A DNA stretch of 64,000 bases from contig JADJEA010000023.1 of NCBI GenBank assembly GCA_016702415.1, positions 289,321 through 353,320 of the forward strand, read 5' to 3'. A program made the translations under genes and the position numbers. Under the pieces are notes generated by a model that was not told where the DNA came from, ran no database searches, and saw nothing but the letters and a program-made list of their open reading frames with translations. Shown in pieces: positions 37,519-46,017 of this stretch (its first letter is position 1; each line of letters begins with the position of its first letter). This stretch comes from Nostocoides sp. (GTDB lineage: Bacteria > Actinomycetota > Actinomycetes > Actinomycetales > Dermatophilaceae).

Positions 37519-38499
37519 ATGCCGCGCCCCTACCCCGGGATGGCCCCCGGGCTGACCGCCTTCGTCACCCTCGTCGACGGGCTCGGGCGACGCCCGATCG
37601 AGGGACTCTCTCTCGACGGCATCCAGGCCAATCGCGCCGAGGTCTTCCCGCGCGGGCGCGTCGGCCAGCGGCTCTTGGGACCCCTCGATCCGTCCGTCAC
37701 GATCAGCCGCAGCGCGGCACGGGCGCGGGACGGGGCGCCGATCCGGCTACGCCTCTACCGGCCGGTGGCGGGGTCCGCTCCGGCTCCCCTGATCGTGTTC
37801 GTCCACGGAGGCGGCTGGGCGCAGGGGAATCTCGTCAACTACGACTCGCTGTGCATCTGGCTGGCCGCGTCGGTGGGCGCGGTGGCGGCCTCGGTCGACT
37901 ACCGGATGGCGCCGGAAACGAAGGCGCCGGGGGCGGCATACGACGGAATCGACGCGACCCGGTGGCTGGTCGCCCATGCCGACGCCTACGGCGTCGATCC
38001 CGCGCGCGTCGCCGTGTGTGGCGACTCCGCCGGAGGCAATATCGCCGCGGTGATCTGCCAGGTCCTGCGGGACAAGGGGCCGCTGTGCCTGCGCGGGCAG
38101 GCGTTGATCTATCCGGCGACCGATTGCACGATGGCGTCGCCGTCGATCGATGAACACGCGCACGCACCGATCCTGCGGAAGTCGGCCATCCTCGCCTTCC
38201 TCGGGCATTACCTCGACGGCAGCGGTATCGCCGCCGACGATCCCCTGGTCTCGCCCCTCTTCGGCCGGCTCGAGGGCCTGCCGCCCGCGCTGATCCAGGT
38301 CGCCGACCTCGACCCGATTCGCGACGACGGGATGCGGTATGCCGCGGCCCTCCGCGCCGCGGGTGTCGCCACCCGCCTGACGAGCTATCGCGGCGCACCG
38401 CACGGGTTCGCGTCGTTCCCGGGTGCCTATCGCGGCGGCGCGGCGGCGCGGGCCGAGTTGACCGAGTTCCTGAAGGCGGTCCTGCGTCCGCTCCCGTGA
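37519..38499 (+). CDS. Alpha/beta hydrolase, hormone-sensitive-lipase family
   Basis: 326-aa esterase/lipase. The oxyanion-hole motif HGGGW (FVHGGGWAQGN), nucleophile elbow GDSAGGN, acid region in QVADLDPIRDDG and His in YRGAPHGFASFP form a full catalytic set. The ATG at 37519 has GGGAGGA 8 nt upstream. No signal peptide. Substrate unknown; family members hydrolyse short- and medium-chain esters. Followed by the PRPP synthetase gene 61 bp downstream. Confidence 0.9.
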   Translation: MPRPYPGMAPGLTAFVTLVDGLGRRPIEGLSLDGIQANRAEVFPRGRVGQRLLGPLDPSVTISRSAARARDGAPIRLRLYRPVAGSAPAPLIVFVHGGGWAQGNLVNYDSLCIWLAASVGAVAASVDYRMAPETKAPGAAYDGIDATRWLVAHADAYGVDPARVAVCGDSAGGNIAAVICQVLRDKGPLCLRGQALIYPATDCTMASPSIDEHAHAPILRKSAILAFLGHYLDGSGIAADDPLVSPLFGRLEGLPPALIQVADLDPIRDDGMRYAAALRAAGVATRLTSYRGAPHGFASFPGAYRGGAAARAELTEFLKAVLRPLP

Positions 38500-38560
38500 G
38501 GAGCCGGCCAGTAGGGTGGAGTCCGGCCACGCCCACGTCCTTCCGAAGGAGCCCGGCCGG

Positions 38561-39538
38561 ATGCGCGAGATCGTCGTCTTCTCCGGAGGATCACACCCCG
38601 ACCTCGCCCACCGGATCTGCGACGCGCTCGGTGTGCCCCTCTCCCCCAGCCGGACCAGCCGGTTCAGCAACGACTGCCTGCAAAGCCAGTTGTTGGCCAA
38701 CTGCCGCCAGCGGGACGTCTATATCGTCCAGCCGATCGCGCCGCCGACGCAGGAGTCGCTCATGGAGCTGCTCATGATGATCGATGCGGCCAAGGGCGCG
38801 AGCGCCGCCCAGATCACCGCCGTCATCCCGCACTTTGCGTATGCCCGTTCGGACAAGAAGGACGCCTCGCGCATCTCCCTCGGTGGCCGCCTCGTCGCCG
38901 ACCTCATCGCGACGGCCGGAGTCGACCGGGTCCTGACGATGACCCTCCACGCGCCGCAGGTCCACGGATTCTTCTCCGTCCCGGTCGATCACCTCACGGC
39001 CATCGGCGTGCTCGCCGATCACTTCCGCGCCGACGACCTCACCGACTGCGTCGTCGTCTCGCCGGACCTCGGCAACGCCAAGACCGCGACGCAGTTCGCC
39101 CGGCTGCTCGGCCTGCCGGTTGCGGCCGGCTCCAAGATGCGCAAGGCCGACGACGAGGTCGTCATCGACATGATTGTGGGCGACGTCGCCGGTAAGCGTG
39201 CGATCGTCCTCGACGACGAGATCGCCACCGGGGGCTCGATCGTCGAACTGCTGGACCGGCTGAAGGATTTCGGCTGCACCGAGGCCGCGGTGGCCTGCAC
39301 CCACGGCCTGTTCACCGGCCGCGCGGTGCAGCGACTGTCCTCGCACCCGATGATCAGCCAGGTCGTCACCACCGACACCGTGCCGACGCCGCTGGATTGG
39401 CCGCAGCTGTCCGTCCGCTCCGTGGCGGATCTCTTTGCCGAGGCCATCGGTCGCATCCACGCCGGGACCTCGGTGTCCTCGCTCTTCGACGGCGTCGACC
39501 CCACCCACGCCCCGCCGCAGCCGACGCTTTTCGGTTGA
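38561..39538 (+). CDS. prs: Ribose-phosphate pyrophosphokinase family protein
   Basis: 325 aa, complete PRPP synthetase fold. REIVVFSGGSHPDLAHRICD, the RYA-type region HFAYARSDKKDASRISLGGR and the PRPP-binding loop IVLDDEIATGGSIVELL are present. The loop reads DDEIATGG where typical Prs has DDxIDTGG, so this may be a paralogue with altered kinetics rather than the housekeeping enzyme. GAAGGA 10 nt before ATG 38561. The stop codon lies inside a short tandem repeat. Confidence 0.88.
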   Translation: MREIVVFSGGSHPDLAHRICDALGVPLSPSRTSRFSNDCLQSQLLANCRQRDVYIVQPIAPPTQESLMELLMMIDAAKGASAAQITAVIPHFAYARSDKKDASRISLGGRLVADLIATAGVDRVLTMTLHAPQVHGFFSVPVDHLTAIGVLADHFRADDLTDCVVVSPDLGNAKTATQFARLLGLPVAAGSKMRKADDEVVIDMIVGDVAGKRAIVLDDEIATGGSIVELLDRLKDFGCTEAAVACTHGLFTGRAVQRLSSHPMISQVVTTDTVPTPLDWPQLSVRSVADLFAEAIGRIHAGTSVSSLFDGVDPTHAPPQPTLFG

Positions 39539-39600
39539 CCGGTTGACCGGTTGACCGGTTTAAGGGTTGACCGGCTGGCGGGCTGACCGGTTGGCCTTTA
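39531..39600. repeat. TTGACCGG tandem repeat at the prs stop codon
   Basis: Three perfect units of TTGACCGG followed by diverged units (AGGGTTGACCGG, GGCTGACCGGTT). The prs stop TGA is part of the first unit, so repeat expansion could start from the gene end. Each unit also contains the palindrome ACCGGT/CCGG, allowing hairpins. The rest of the gap to 39827 holds no recognisable gene. Confidence 0.8.
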
Positions 39601-39827
39601 GCCGGCGGGCGGGGCCGCGTGCGGGCGGGTAGCCGGTGGCGGGGCCGCTTGCGGCAAGGGTCCGCCTCTGGACAGACGCGCGGCATACACCGACCGGAAC
39701 CGGCCAGCGCCGCGCCCCGAGAATCCCCCCGCCGCACGTATCAACCGAACGCCCTGCCGTGTCGTCTTGGGTAACGAACGGTTCGGCGTCCTCGCCGGGC
39801 CGGACCGGAGTGAGTGAGGGGACGGCC

Positions 39828-40802
39828 ATGGGCACGACGACCATGCAGCGGGATCGGGCGGGCACGCCGGGCATCGGCCCGATCGGATCCGGCACGGCGG
39901 CGATGGCCGGCCGGGACCTCGCTGGGGTGTGGACCTCGGCACTGGACTTCCTCGCGGAGGGGGTGCCCGCGGCATACGACCTGGGCGGCGGCGAACTCGG
40001 CGGGTGCCGGTCGACCGTCGAGGCGGTCTTGGACGTGGCCGCCCGCTCGGCTCGGGTTCGACGGCTCGATCCCGACCGGGCCGCAGCCCTGGCTCGGCTG
40101 CGGCTGGCCGTCGATGTCCTCCCGCGGGTGGGCGTGCCGGCCGCGCCCGAGGGTCGGGTGCTCGACGTCCTCCACGTCGAGCGCGCCGCCGTGCTGGCCT
40201 CCGTGCGGACGCTCACGGCGCTCAGCGACATCGGGCACGCCCTTCCGCGGATGGGCCGACCGGTGCCACAGGTACTCGCCGACGCCGAAGCATTGCTCGG
40301 CGCCGCCGTGGGCGCCGGTGACCACGAACTGACCGCCGCCCTCCTGACCGTGTGGCCGTTGCTGGGTGCGCCGTGGAGCGCGCCGGCGCGATGCGCGCTC
40401 GACCGGGTGGTGGACGCGTATGCCGCCTACGGCTACCTGCCGCCCGCTGACGGGCCGGTCGCCGAGGCCGGTCCCGACGTGCTGCGGGCGGGCCTGGCGC
40501 CCACCGCGGCGCTGGCGCTTCTCCTCGCGCTTGTGTTGGAGCACGGGGCGGCGCCCATCCCGTGGACCCCGACCGATCTCGATGTCGCCATCGGTGTCCT
40601 TCTCACTCCGGGTGCCCGGCCGGTCGACGCCAGCCTTGCGACGGCGGATGCGCTGCGCCGGGCCACGCAGGCGCACGACATGGCCCTCGTGCGGGGCTTG
40701 GTCGACCTCGCCCTCGCCGCTGGGATCGAGGCGCAGTCGGCGATTGCCGCGGGTGTCGCGGTGCTGGCGGGTGCGGGTCCGTTCGCCACCCGGGTGGCGT
40801 GA
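39828..40802 (+). CDS. Hypothetical alanine-rich helical protein
   Basis: 324 aa (from ATG 39828; a GTG 18 bases earlier is possible). Extremely Ala/Leu/Val-rich, all-helical, with HEAT-like repeating helices (for example RAAALARLRLAVDVLPRVG and AAVLASVRTLTALSDIGHAL). No catalytic motif or signal peptide. Ends 19 bp before the LigD-type polymerase gene, so the two are probably one transcript. Family not recognised. Confidence 0.6.
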   Translation: MGTTTMQRDRAGTPGIGPIGSGTAAMAGRDLAGVWTSALDFLAEGVPAAYDLGGGELGGCRSTVEAVLDVAARSARVRRLDPDRAAALARLRLAVDVLPRVGVPAAPEGRVLDVLHVERAAVLASVRTLTALSDIGHALPRMGRPVPQVLADAEALLGAAVGAGDHELTAALLTVWPLLGAPWSAPARCALDRVVDAYAAYGYLPPADGPVAEAGPDVLRAGLAPTAALALLLALVLEHGAAPIPWTPTDLDVAIGVLLTPGARPVDASLATADALRRATQAHDMALVRGLVDLALAAGIEAQSAIAAGVAVLAGAGPFATRVA

Positions 40803-40821
40803 TCGGCATACGCTGAACCGC

Positions 40822-41799
40822 GTGGCGGCACGATCCGGGGCGTATGGCGAGCCCGTCCTCCTGGACGTGGACGGTCTTGAGGTCCGGTTGTCCAGTCCCG
40901 ATCGTGTCTATTTTTCCGCGCGCGGCGAGACCAAGCTCGATCTCGCGCACTACTACGTGAGCGTGGGGCCCGGCATCGTCAATGCCCTGCGCGAGCGGCC
41001 CTGCATGCTCCACCGATTCCCGGACGGCGTCGACGGAGCCAAGGTGCACCAGAAGCGCTTGCCACGGGGTGCCCCGCCGTGGGTGGAGACGGTGCGGCTG
41101 ACGTTCCCGAGGTACGGCCTGCACGCCGACGAACTCTGCGTCACGCGCCTGGCGGACGTGATCTGGGCGGTGCAGATGTCGACGGTGGAGTTCCATCCGT
41201 GGAACAGCCGACGGGCCGACACCGAGGTCCCGGACGAGTGGCGGATCGATCTCGATCCGATGCCCGACGCCCCCTTCGCGCGGGTGCGCCGCGCCGCGGA
41301 TGTATGCCGCGACCTCCTCTCCGAGCTCGGTGCCGTCGGTTTTCCGAAGACGTCGGGTGGGCGCGGGCTGCACATCTACGTGCGCATCGTGCCCGAGCAC
41401 GGCTTCCGGGATGTGCGCCGGGCAGCCCTCGCCTTCGCCCGGGAGGTCGAGCGGCGTCTCCCGGACGACGTGACCACCACCTGGTGGCGGCGCGACCGGG
41501 ACCCCGCGGCAGTGTTCGTCGACTACAACCAGAATGCGCGCGACCACACGATCGCTGCGGCCTATTCCGTGCGGGGCAACCCGCGCGGGACCGTCTCGGC
41601 ACCGCTGGCGTGGGAGGAGATCGCCGACGCCGAGCCGGACGACTTCACCATCGCGACAATGCCGTCCCGGTTTGCGGCCTTAGGCGACCTTCACGCGGGC
41701 ATCGACGCCGCGGCATACGACATCCGGCCGCTGCTGGAGTGGGCGGACCGGGACGAGCACTCCGGCGCCGCCGAGCCCCCCGAACCCGAGGAGACGTGA
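40822..41799 (+). CDS. LigD-type polymerase/primase domain protein, stand-alone
   Basis: 325 aa corresponding to the PolDom (archaeo-eukaryotic primase) of the end-joining ligase LigD, without ligase or nuclease domains. The catalytic Asp pair is in WRIDLDPMPD, with FPKTSGGRGLHIYVRI and VDYNQNARDHTIAAAYSVR also conserved. Start GTG at 40822. Such stand-alone polymerases add or fill nucleotides at DNA ends. No Ku or LigD ligase is in the window. Confidence 0.88.
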   Translation: MAARSGAYGEPVLLDVDGLEVRLSSPDRVYFSARGETKLDLAHYYVSVGPGIVNALRERPCMLHRFPDGVDGAKVHQKRLPRGAPPWVETVRLTFPRYGLHADELCVTRLADVIWAVQMSTVEFHPWNSRRADTEVPDEWRIDLDPMPDAPFARVRRAADVCRDLLSELGAVGFPKTSGGRGLHIYVRIVPEHGFRDVRRAALAFAREVERRLPDDVTTTWWRRDRDPAAVFVDYNQNARDHTIAAAYSVRGNPRGTVSAPLAWEEIADAEPDDFTIATMPSRFAALGDLHAGIDAAAYDIRPLLEWADRDEHSGAAEPPEPEET

Positions 41800-41887
41800 G
41801 TGACGTCTGTGGCGGATGAGGCTGGGTGGGCGGGGTGAGGTGGGGCGGAGGTGGGGCTGGGGCGTCCCGGTCGGCCGTCCTCACCCT

Positions 41888-42003
41888 CGAGCACGCCACC
41901 ACCTGAGCACGCCATACCGCCCGCGAGCCTGAGCACGCGATATCGACTTGAGCACGCCAGATCTGGCGTGCTCAAGTCGATACCGCGTGTTCAAGTTCGT
42001 CTC
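41888..42003. repeat. Intergenic palindromic repeat, copy 3 (perfect 42-bp palindrome)
   Basis: Copy 3. From 41941 to 41982 the sequence is a perfect 42-bp palindrome centred on AGATCT; each arm contains CGACTTGAGCACGCC or its complement. Three more GAGCACGC half-units lie to the left and a degenerate CGTGTTCAAG to the right. It occupies about a third of the 329-bp gap between the polymerase gene and the zinc-ribbon gene; no gene was seen in the rest. Confidence 0.9.
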
Positions 42004-42196
42004 CCTCGCTCTGATCTCTGACCGCGGCGCGCTGCGAGTGAGCGGCGATGTCCTGCGAACGAGGGACAGGCGCACAGGCGTGCTGCGGTGGAAGTCTCGG
42101 AGAGTCGGCCCGAGGGAGGTTTGTGTCCATGGAGGCGGAAGCATTCTGCGAGCGCTGCGGCGGACCCGTGGCGGCGATCCATCTGTTCTGTGCGAG

Positions 42197-42202
42197 GTGC
42201 GG
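42197..42202. repeat. Left target-site duplication GTGCGG
   Basis: Six bases GTGCGG immediately left of the IS; the identical six bases are at 44733-44738 on the other side. Size is within the 4-8 bp range known for IS21-family insertion. Confidence 0.85.
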
Positions 42203-42327
42203 TGTCAAGGGCCAGTAGGAACTGCCCAGTGGCGGACATGAAACCTGCCCGCTGACGGTCATGAGATCTGCCCGGTGGCGGCCAGGATCTGCAGGGGCGT
42301 GGCCGCCACCGACCGGGGGTGGTCAGT

Positions 42328-43057
42328 TCAAGGGCTCACTCCTTTCCGCAGTGCTTGGGTGGGTCGGACGGGTCGCCGCTGGTTTGGCAGACGTGGGCGT
42401 GGTGCGGCAGCCGGTCCACGGTGGCGGTGGCCAGGTCTTGGGCATCAGCTCGTCGAACCCGGAGGTGCGGGTTCAGAGAGCGCGATGGAGCGTTTCTCGT
42501 AGGCGGCGTCGACGAGCCGGGCCTGCGGCGTCCGCGGCGACCGGGGCGGCGATGTCATCGACGATGACGAGGTCGCGCGCAGGACGCGGGCGATCGCCTG
42601 GTGACGGTGTCGTCGGCGCGGTGGCGCAGCAGGAGCCGAGGTCTTCCAGGGTGAACCAGGCGACCTTGGGTCCGCTCGACGGCGTGCTGTCCGAGGCTTC
42701 GAGGAGGAACGTCTTCCCGGTTCCTGATGGCCCCCAGACGCGGGTTCTCTCGCCGGTGGACCTCCAGGGTCCGTAGCGCCGCTGGGTCGGTGCCGGGATC
42801 GAGGCGTCGGGTTGCCAGGCGTCGAAGGTCTTCCCGGTCGGAACCCCGCGGCCGCCCGCCGGTTGCTAGGGCGGGCGTTCCCGGCCAGCGACCTCCTCGG
42901 CGAACAGGCCTGGACCTCGGCCGGTTCCCAGCGTTGGGCCTTCGCGGTCGCGATGACCTCGGGGCGTGGCGACGGATGTGCGGCGGCCGCAACCGGCGCA
43001 GCAGGTCCCCAACTCGGCCGGCAACGGCGGCGCGGTGCTGATCGGGGTGGTCGTCAT
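42328..43057 (-). pseudogene. istB: IstB-type ATPase of IS21 (frameshifted)
   Basis: Helper ATPase of IS21 transposition. Pieces in three frames read MTTTPISTAPPLPAEL, LFAEEVAGRERPP, Walker A VWGPSGTGKTFLLEA, KVAWFTLEDLG, Walker B DLVIVDDIAAP, then SGFDELMPKTLATATVDRL-like sequence to the stop near 42328. Order and spacing are those of the family; the reading frame changes at least four times. The ATG at 43057 overlaps the istA stop. Confidence 0.8.
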
Positions 43058-44542
43058 GCGATCACCTCGCCGCTGTCCACTCGGGTGGTGGCGTGCCCCC
43101 GGTTGTGCCCACGCGCTGGTGCCCTGGGTCAGCGGGGCGTCCTCGCTGGCCGGTGCTCACCGGCAGCTGGTCGGCTCGGCGTGGTGATCGAGGATCGAGG
43201 ACAGGTCGGCCTCGGCGACCGGGCGTGCACGGCCCGTGGCCCCAGTGCCCAGTCGACCTCGACGGGGTCGAACAACCGCCAGCCAAGGGCCTCCAGCCAT
43301 CTTGACCATCCGCTGGGTGCCTGCCGCAGCGGCCTCGACCAACCACAACCTCGCGCCCTCGCCCAGGTCGAGGAACTCCCTTCGGCGGCGGTCTGGCACT
43401 GGCCGCCGATCCAGCGCTCCCTCGGGCTGGGGGCGGGAAGTGCTCGTCGTTGATCCTCGGCGTCCCCGGTCTCGCGCGTGCGTGGCGGGCGACCTCCACG
43501 CCGTGGTCGCCGACGTGGACGTGACGACGTGCTCCTCGGCGCCGACACCCTGGAGTGCCGGACCCCACCGTTTCGCCCAGCAACGTGTGCGGGACTGAGT
43601 ACTGGCCGGACTCGAAGGTCACCATCAGGGTGTTGGACGGCACCACCCGGTCGTGCCGAACGCGACCGTGTGCGCCCACCGGAACCAGGTGCAGCCGGGG
43701 GCTTCCTCGGCGAGCATCTCGACCGGTGGCCGCTTGGTGAGCCGGTGCGGACAGTGTTGACCTTCTGACAGAACACCTCCGCAGGCCCTCGGGCTCGCGA
43801 ACAGCTACTCGGTGAGCAGGTTGGTGTCCTTGGGCACCAGGTCGGCCTTGCTGATCTTCCCGACCCTCGGTCCCGCCCTTGGACGCCGGGTCCGCCGGGA
43901 CACAGGTGTGGACCACCACCAGTAGTGCTCGGCGAAGCCGACAGGCTGGGCGTTGCGGACCGGGATCCCGGCGATGTGCTCAACCGTGACGGTCTTCTCG
44001 TTGTCGGTCGCACATGGGTCAGTACCCACCCAGCCGACGGAACGTCTGGTCCAGCGCCGCGAACACGCTCGGCATCGTCTTGTCCCGCAGCCGATCACCC
44101 CCGGAACCGCGACCACGCCAACCACGCGACGAACAACACGGTCGGCCCGTCGACGACCGGGCCCTCACCGTAGTCGTACTGCAGCCACTCCCCGGCTCCA
44201 CCACCCCGGGCGGTGGACCCGCATAGCCGGCCCGGTAGGAGGCCTGACCTTCGACGGCTCGGCGGGTGGTGCGCTCGGGCCAGTGTAGCCATCGCGAGCA
44301 GCTTCTCGTGGGCCTTGTCGCGCGGACCTTGCCCTTCGGCGTTCGACCCCTCCTCCACCTTGGGCAAGTCTCCATCGATCAACTGCGCCCGGGCGGCCGC
44401 CTTGTCGAGCTCGCCGCCGGCGGCACGGCGGTCCAGTAGTGCTTCCCGTGTGATGCGAGCAGCCGACCAGCTCCCCGGCGTCACCCAGCGCGGTCAGGTC
44501 GTAGGCATCCAAGATTTCCATGATCTCCTCGGCAGACTTCAC
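43054..44542 (-). pseudogene. istA: IstA-type transposase of IS21 (frameshifted)
   Basis: The start is GTG 44542 and the first 25 codons are clean: VKSAEEIMEILDAYDLTALG then DAGELVGCSHHT, the N-terminal HTH of IstA. Later fragments include VHRPGWWSRG, WLQYDYGEGPVVDGPTVLF (beginning of the DDE RNase H domain) and VAWLAWSRFRG. Many indels follow, so no DDE triad can be confirmed. Ends by overlapping istB. Confidence 0.75.
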
Positions 44543-44732
44543 TTCATCCCTTCCTCGGGGCGATGGGGCGCTTCGGCACCGCTCATCGCACCCGAGAAGG
44601 GCCTCAACCGTGGCAACCGGTGGGGCGGGCGACATCTTCGGGCAGATCCCATGACCGTCAGCGGGCGGTTCTCACGTCCGCCAGCGGGCGGCTTCGTGGC
44701 CGTCTCCGGGCAGTTTCTCGTGGCCGCCGACA

Positions 44733-44738
44733 GTGCGG
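44733..44738. repeat. Right target-site duplication GTGCGG
   Basis: Partner of 42197-42202. After it the zinc-ribbon gene resumes as CTCACCGGTCCG, in frame with the 5' piece. Confidence 0.85.
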
Positions 44739-45833
44739 CTCACCGGTCCGTTCTGCGGATTCGCCAGGGCCCACCACGCCTGGCCCCGACTCCATCGAAC
44801 GAACCGTCGTGCGTGGATCGGGGATCGGCGTCGCGCCGCCGGTGTCTCAACCGTCCGTGCCCCCGCCGCCCTTCCCGGAGGCACCTATGCCTCAGTCATC
44901 GGCACCCCATTCCTCGGGGCCCCACTCCTCGATGAATGAGCCGACCGAACCGCCGCTGGCGCCACCGGTCGACACCGTCTGGGCAAGCTCCTCCGAGCGC
45001 CAAACTCCGAGCTCGTTCCCGTCGATTCCAGGGCCGCCGCCACCCTTCCTGCCGCCTCCCCAGGACCGCTGCCACCCCAACAGGCATTCCCGGGGCCGAC
45101 GAATCCGGACCCCGCGACGTACGCCACGCCAGCCCCGGACCCATCCCCGGGGACCGACCTGAGCATCCCGCAGGAGGGAGTCACGCGGGGCCTGACGGCG
45201 GCGGCCATCGGTGCGGTTCTGGTCATCGTCGCCTGGCTCCTCGTCGGGTGGTGGGCGCTGCTACTCGCCCTCGCTGCGGGCGCCTGGGCGACGACGGTCG
45301 CGGTCACCGGCGACTGGGTGCCCGACCGCGACAGCATCTTCCTCGGCGTCGTCGCCGTCTCGCGGCTGGGCGCGTCCCGACCTGCCTCGACGACTCCTCG
45401 CGCCGCGCCCGTCACCGCCTTGGCCATTGCCCTCCTCCCTCTCGGGGGGTGGCTCCTCGCTGCTGCCGGGACCTTCCTGCACCACTCCTCCACGGGGGAT
45501 GTATGCAAGGCGTATTACGCCTTCGAGAAGCACCAGAGCGACACCGCTGACTCGTTGTCGTTCGATGACAGCAAATGGTTCGACCTCCTGGACAAGCTCG
45601 GGCAGACCGCAGCTGACTACGGGGGCCGCGGGGTCGATGGCGACATGATCCGCTCCGCCGGGAAGTCGGCGAGGACCATTGCCGGGGGCCACGGGTCGGG
45701 GATTTTCGTGACGGCCAGCGTCGGGGAGGCGGAGGCCGCGATTTCCCCGATCATGAGCCTCTGCTCGTCTGAGGGAGACTGACGCCAGGGACGGGTGAGG
45801 CTGATGAGGCCCAGGTGATGCGGGCCCTCGAAC

Positions 45834-45990
45834 TTGAGCACGTCATCCGGACCTGAGCACGCCAGACAACACGTGCTCAGGTCCGTATGCCGTGCTCAAG
45901 TCGGGGAGGCGTGCTCAAGTTCGGCCCCAAGGTGCGGGTTCGGCCCCAAGGTTCGGGGTCGTCCCCGGGGCTCACGTTCCTGTCCCGGGC
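45834..45990. repeat. Intergenic palindromic repeat, copy 4
   Basis: Copy 4. Arms CGGACCTGAGCACG (45848-45861) and CGTGCTCAGGTCCG (45872-45885) pair perfectly. Compared with copies 1-3 (GACTTGAGCACG) two positions are changed in both arms so that pairing is kept. The right part shares CTCAAGTTCG and GGCTCACGTTCCT with copy 2, and GTTCGGCCCCAAGG is itself duplicated. It lies between the convergent zinc-ribbon and rpf genes. Confidence 0.87.
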
Positions 45991-46017
45991 CGGGATTCGT
46001 CCCCAGACTCGTGCGGG

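Larger units (their letters stand above)
42203..44732. mobile_element. IS21-family insertion sequence
   Basis: 2,530 bp, bounded by TGTC...GACA and flanked by the 6-bp duplication GTGCGG. Both ends carry several copies of a CTGCCCG-CTGACGG-CATGA unit, typical of IS21 multiple terminal repeats; the best inverted match is 42244-42275 against 44640-44668. It encodes istA then istB on the minus strand. Both are broken by many indels. Whether the element is dead or the consensus poor cannot be settled; surrounding accessory genes are much less damaged. Confidence 0.9.
42129..45782 (+). pseudogene. Zinc-ribbon / proline-rich / membrane protein, split by IS21-like element
   Basis: The 5' piece (42129-42202) starts at ATG with GGAGGT 8 nt upstream and encodes CERCGGPVAAIHLFCARCG, a CxxC-CxxC zinc ribbon. 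The 3' piece resumes at 44739. Removing the IS and one target-site copy joins CARCG to SPVRSADSPGPTTPG in frame, followed by a long Pro/Ser linker, two membrane helices (VLVIVAWLLVGWWALLLAL), a third (LAIALLPLGGWLLAAAGTF) and an outside domain ending SLCSSEGD. About 372 aa. A further single-base loss near 45063 breaks the linker frame. Function unknown; zinc ribbon plus linker plus TM resembles actinobacterial membrane sensors. Confidence 0.85.

Noticed and set aside
42129..42218. A free-standing 29-aa zinc-ribbon mini-protein
   Set aside because: It ends a few codons inside the IS21 element; the duplication and the in-frame continuation beyond the IS show it is the 5' end of a larger gene.
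8933..45990. Spaced GAGCACGCC/GTGCTCAAG repeats as a CRISPR array
   Set aside because: Repeat units are short, alternate in orientation, have no constant spacer length and form nested palindromes; no cas genes are nearby.
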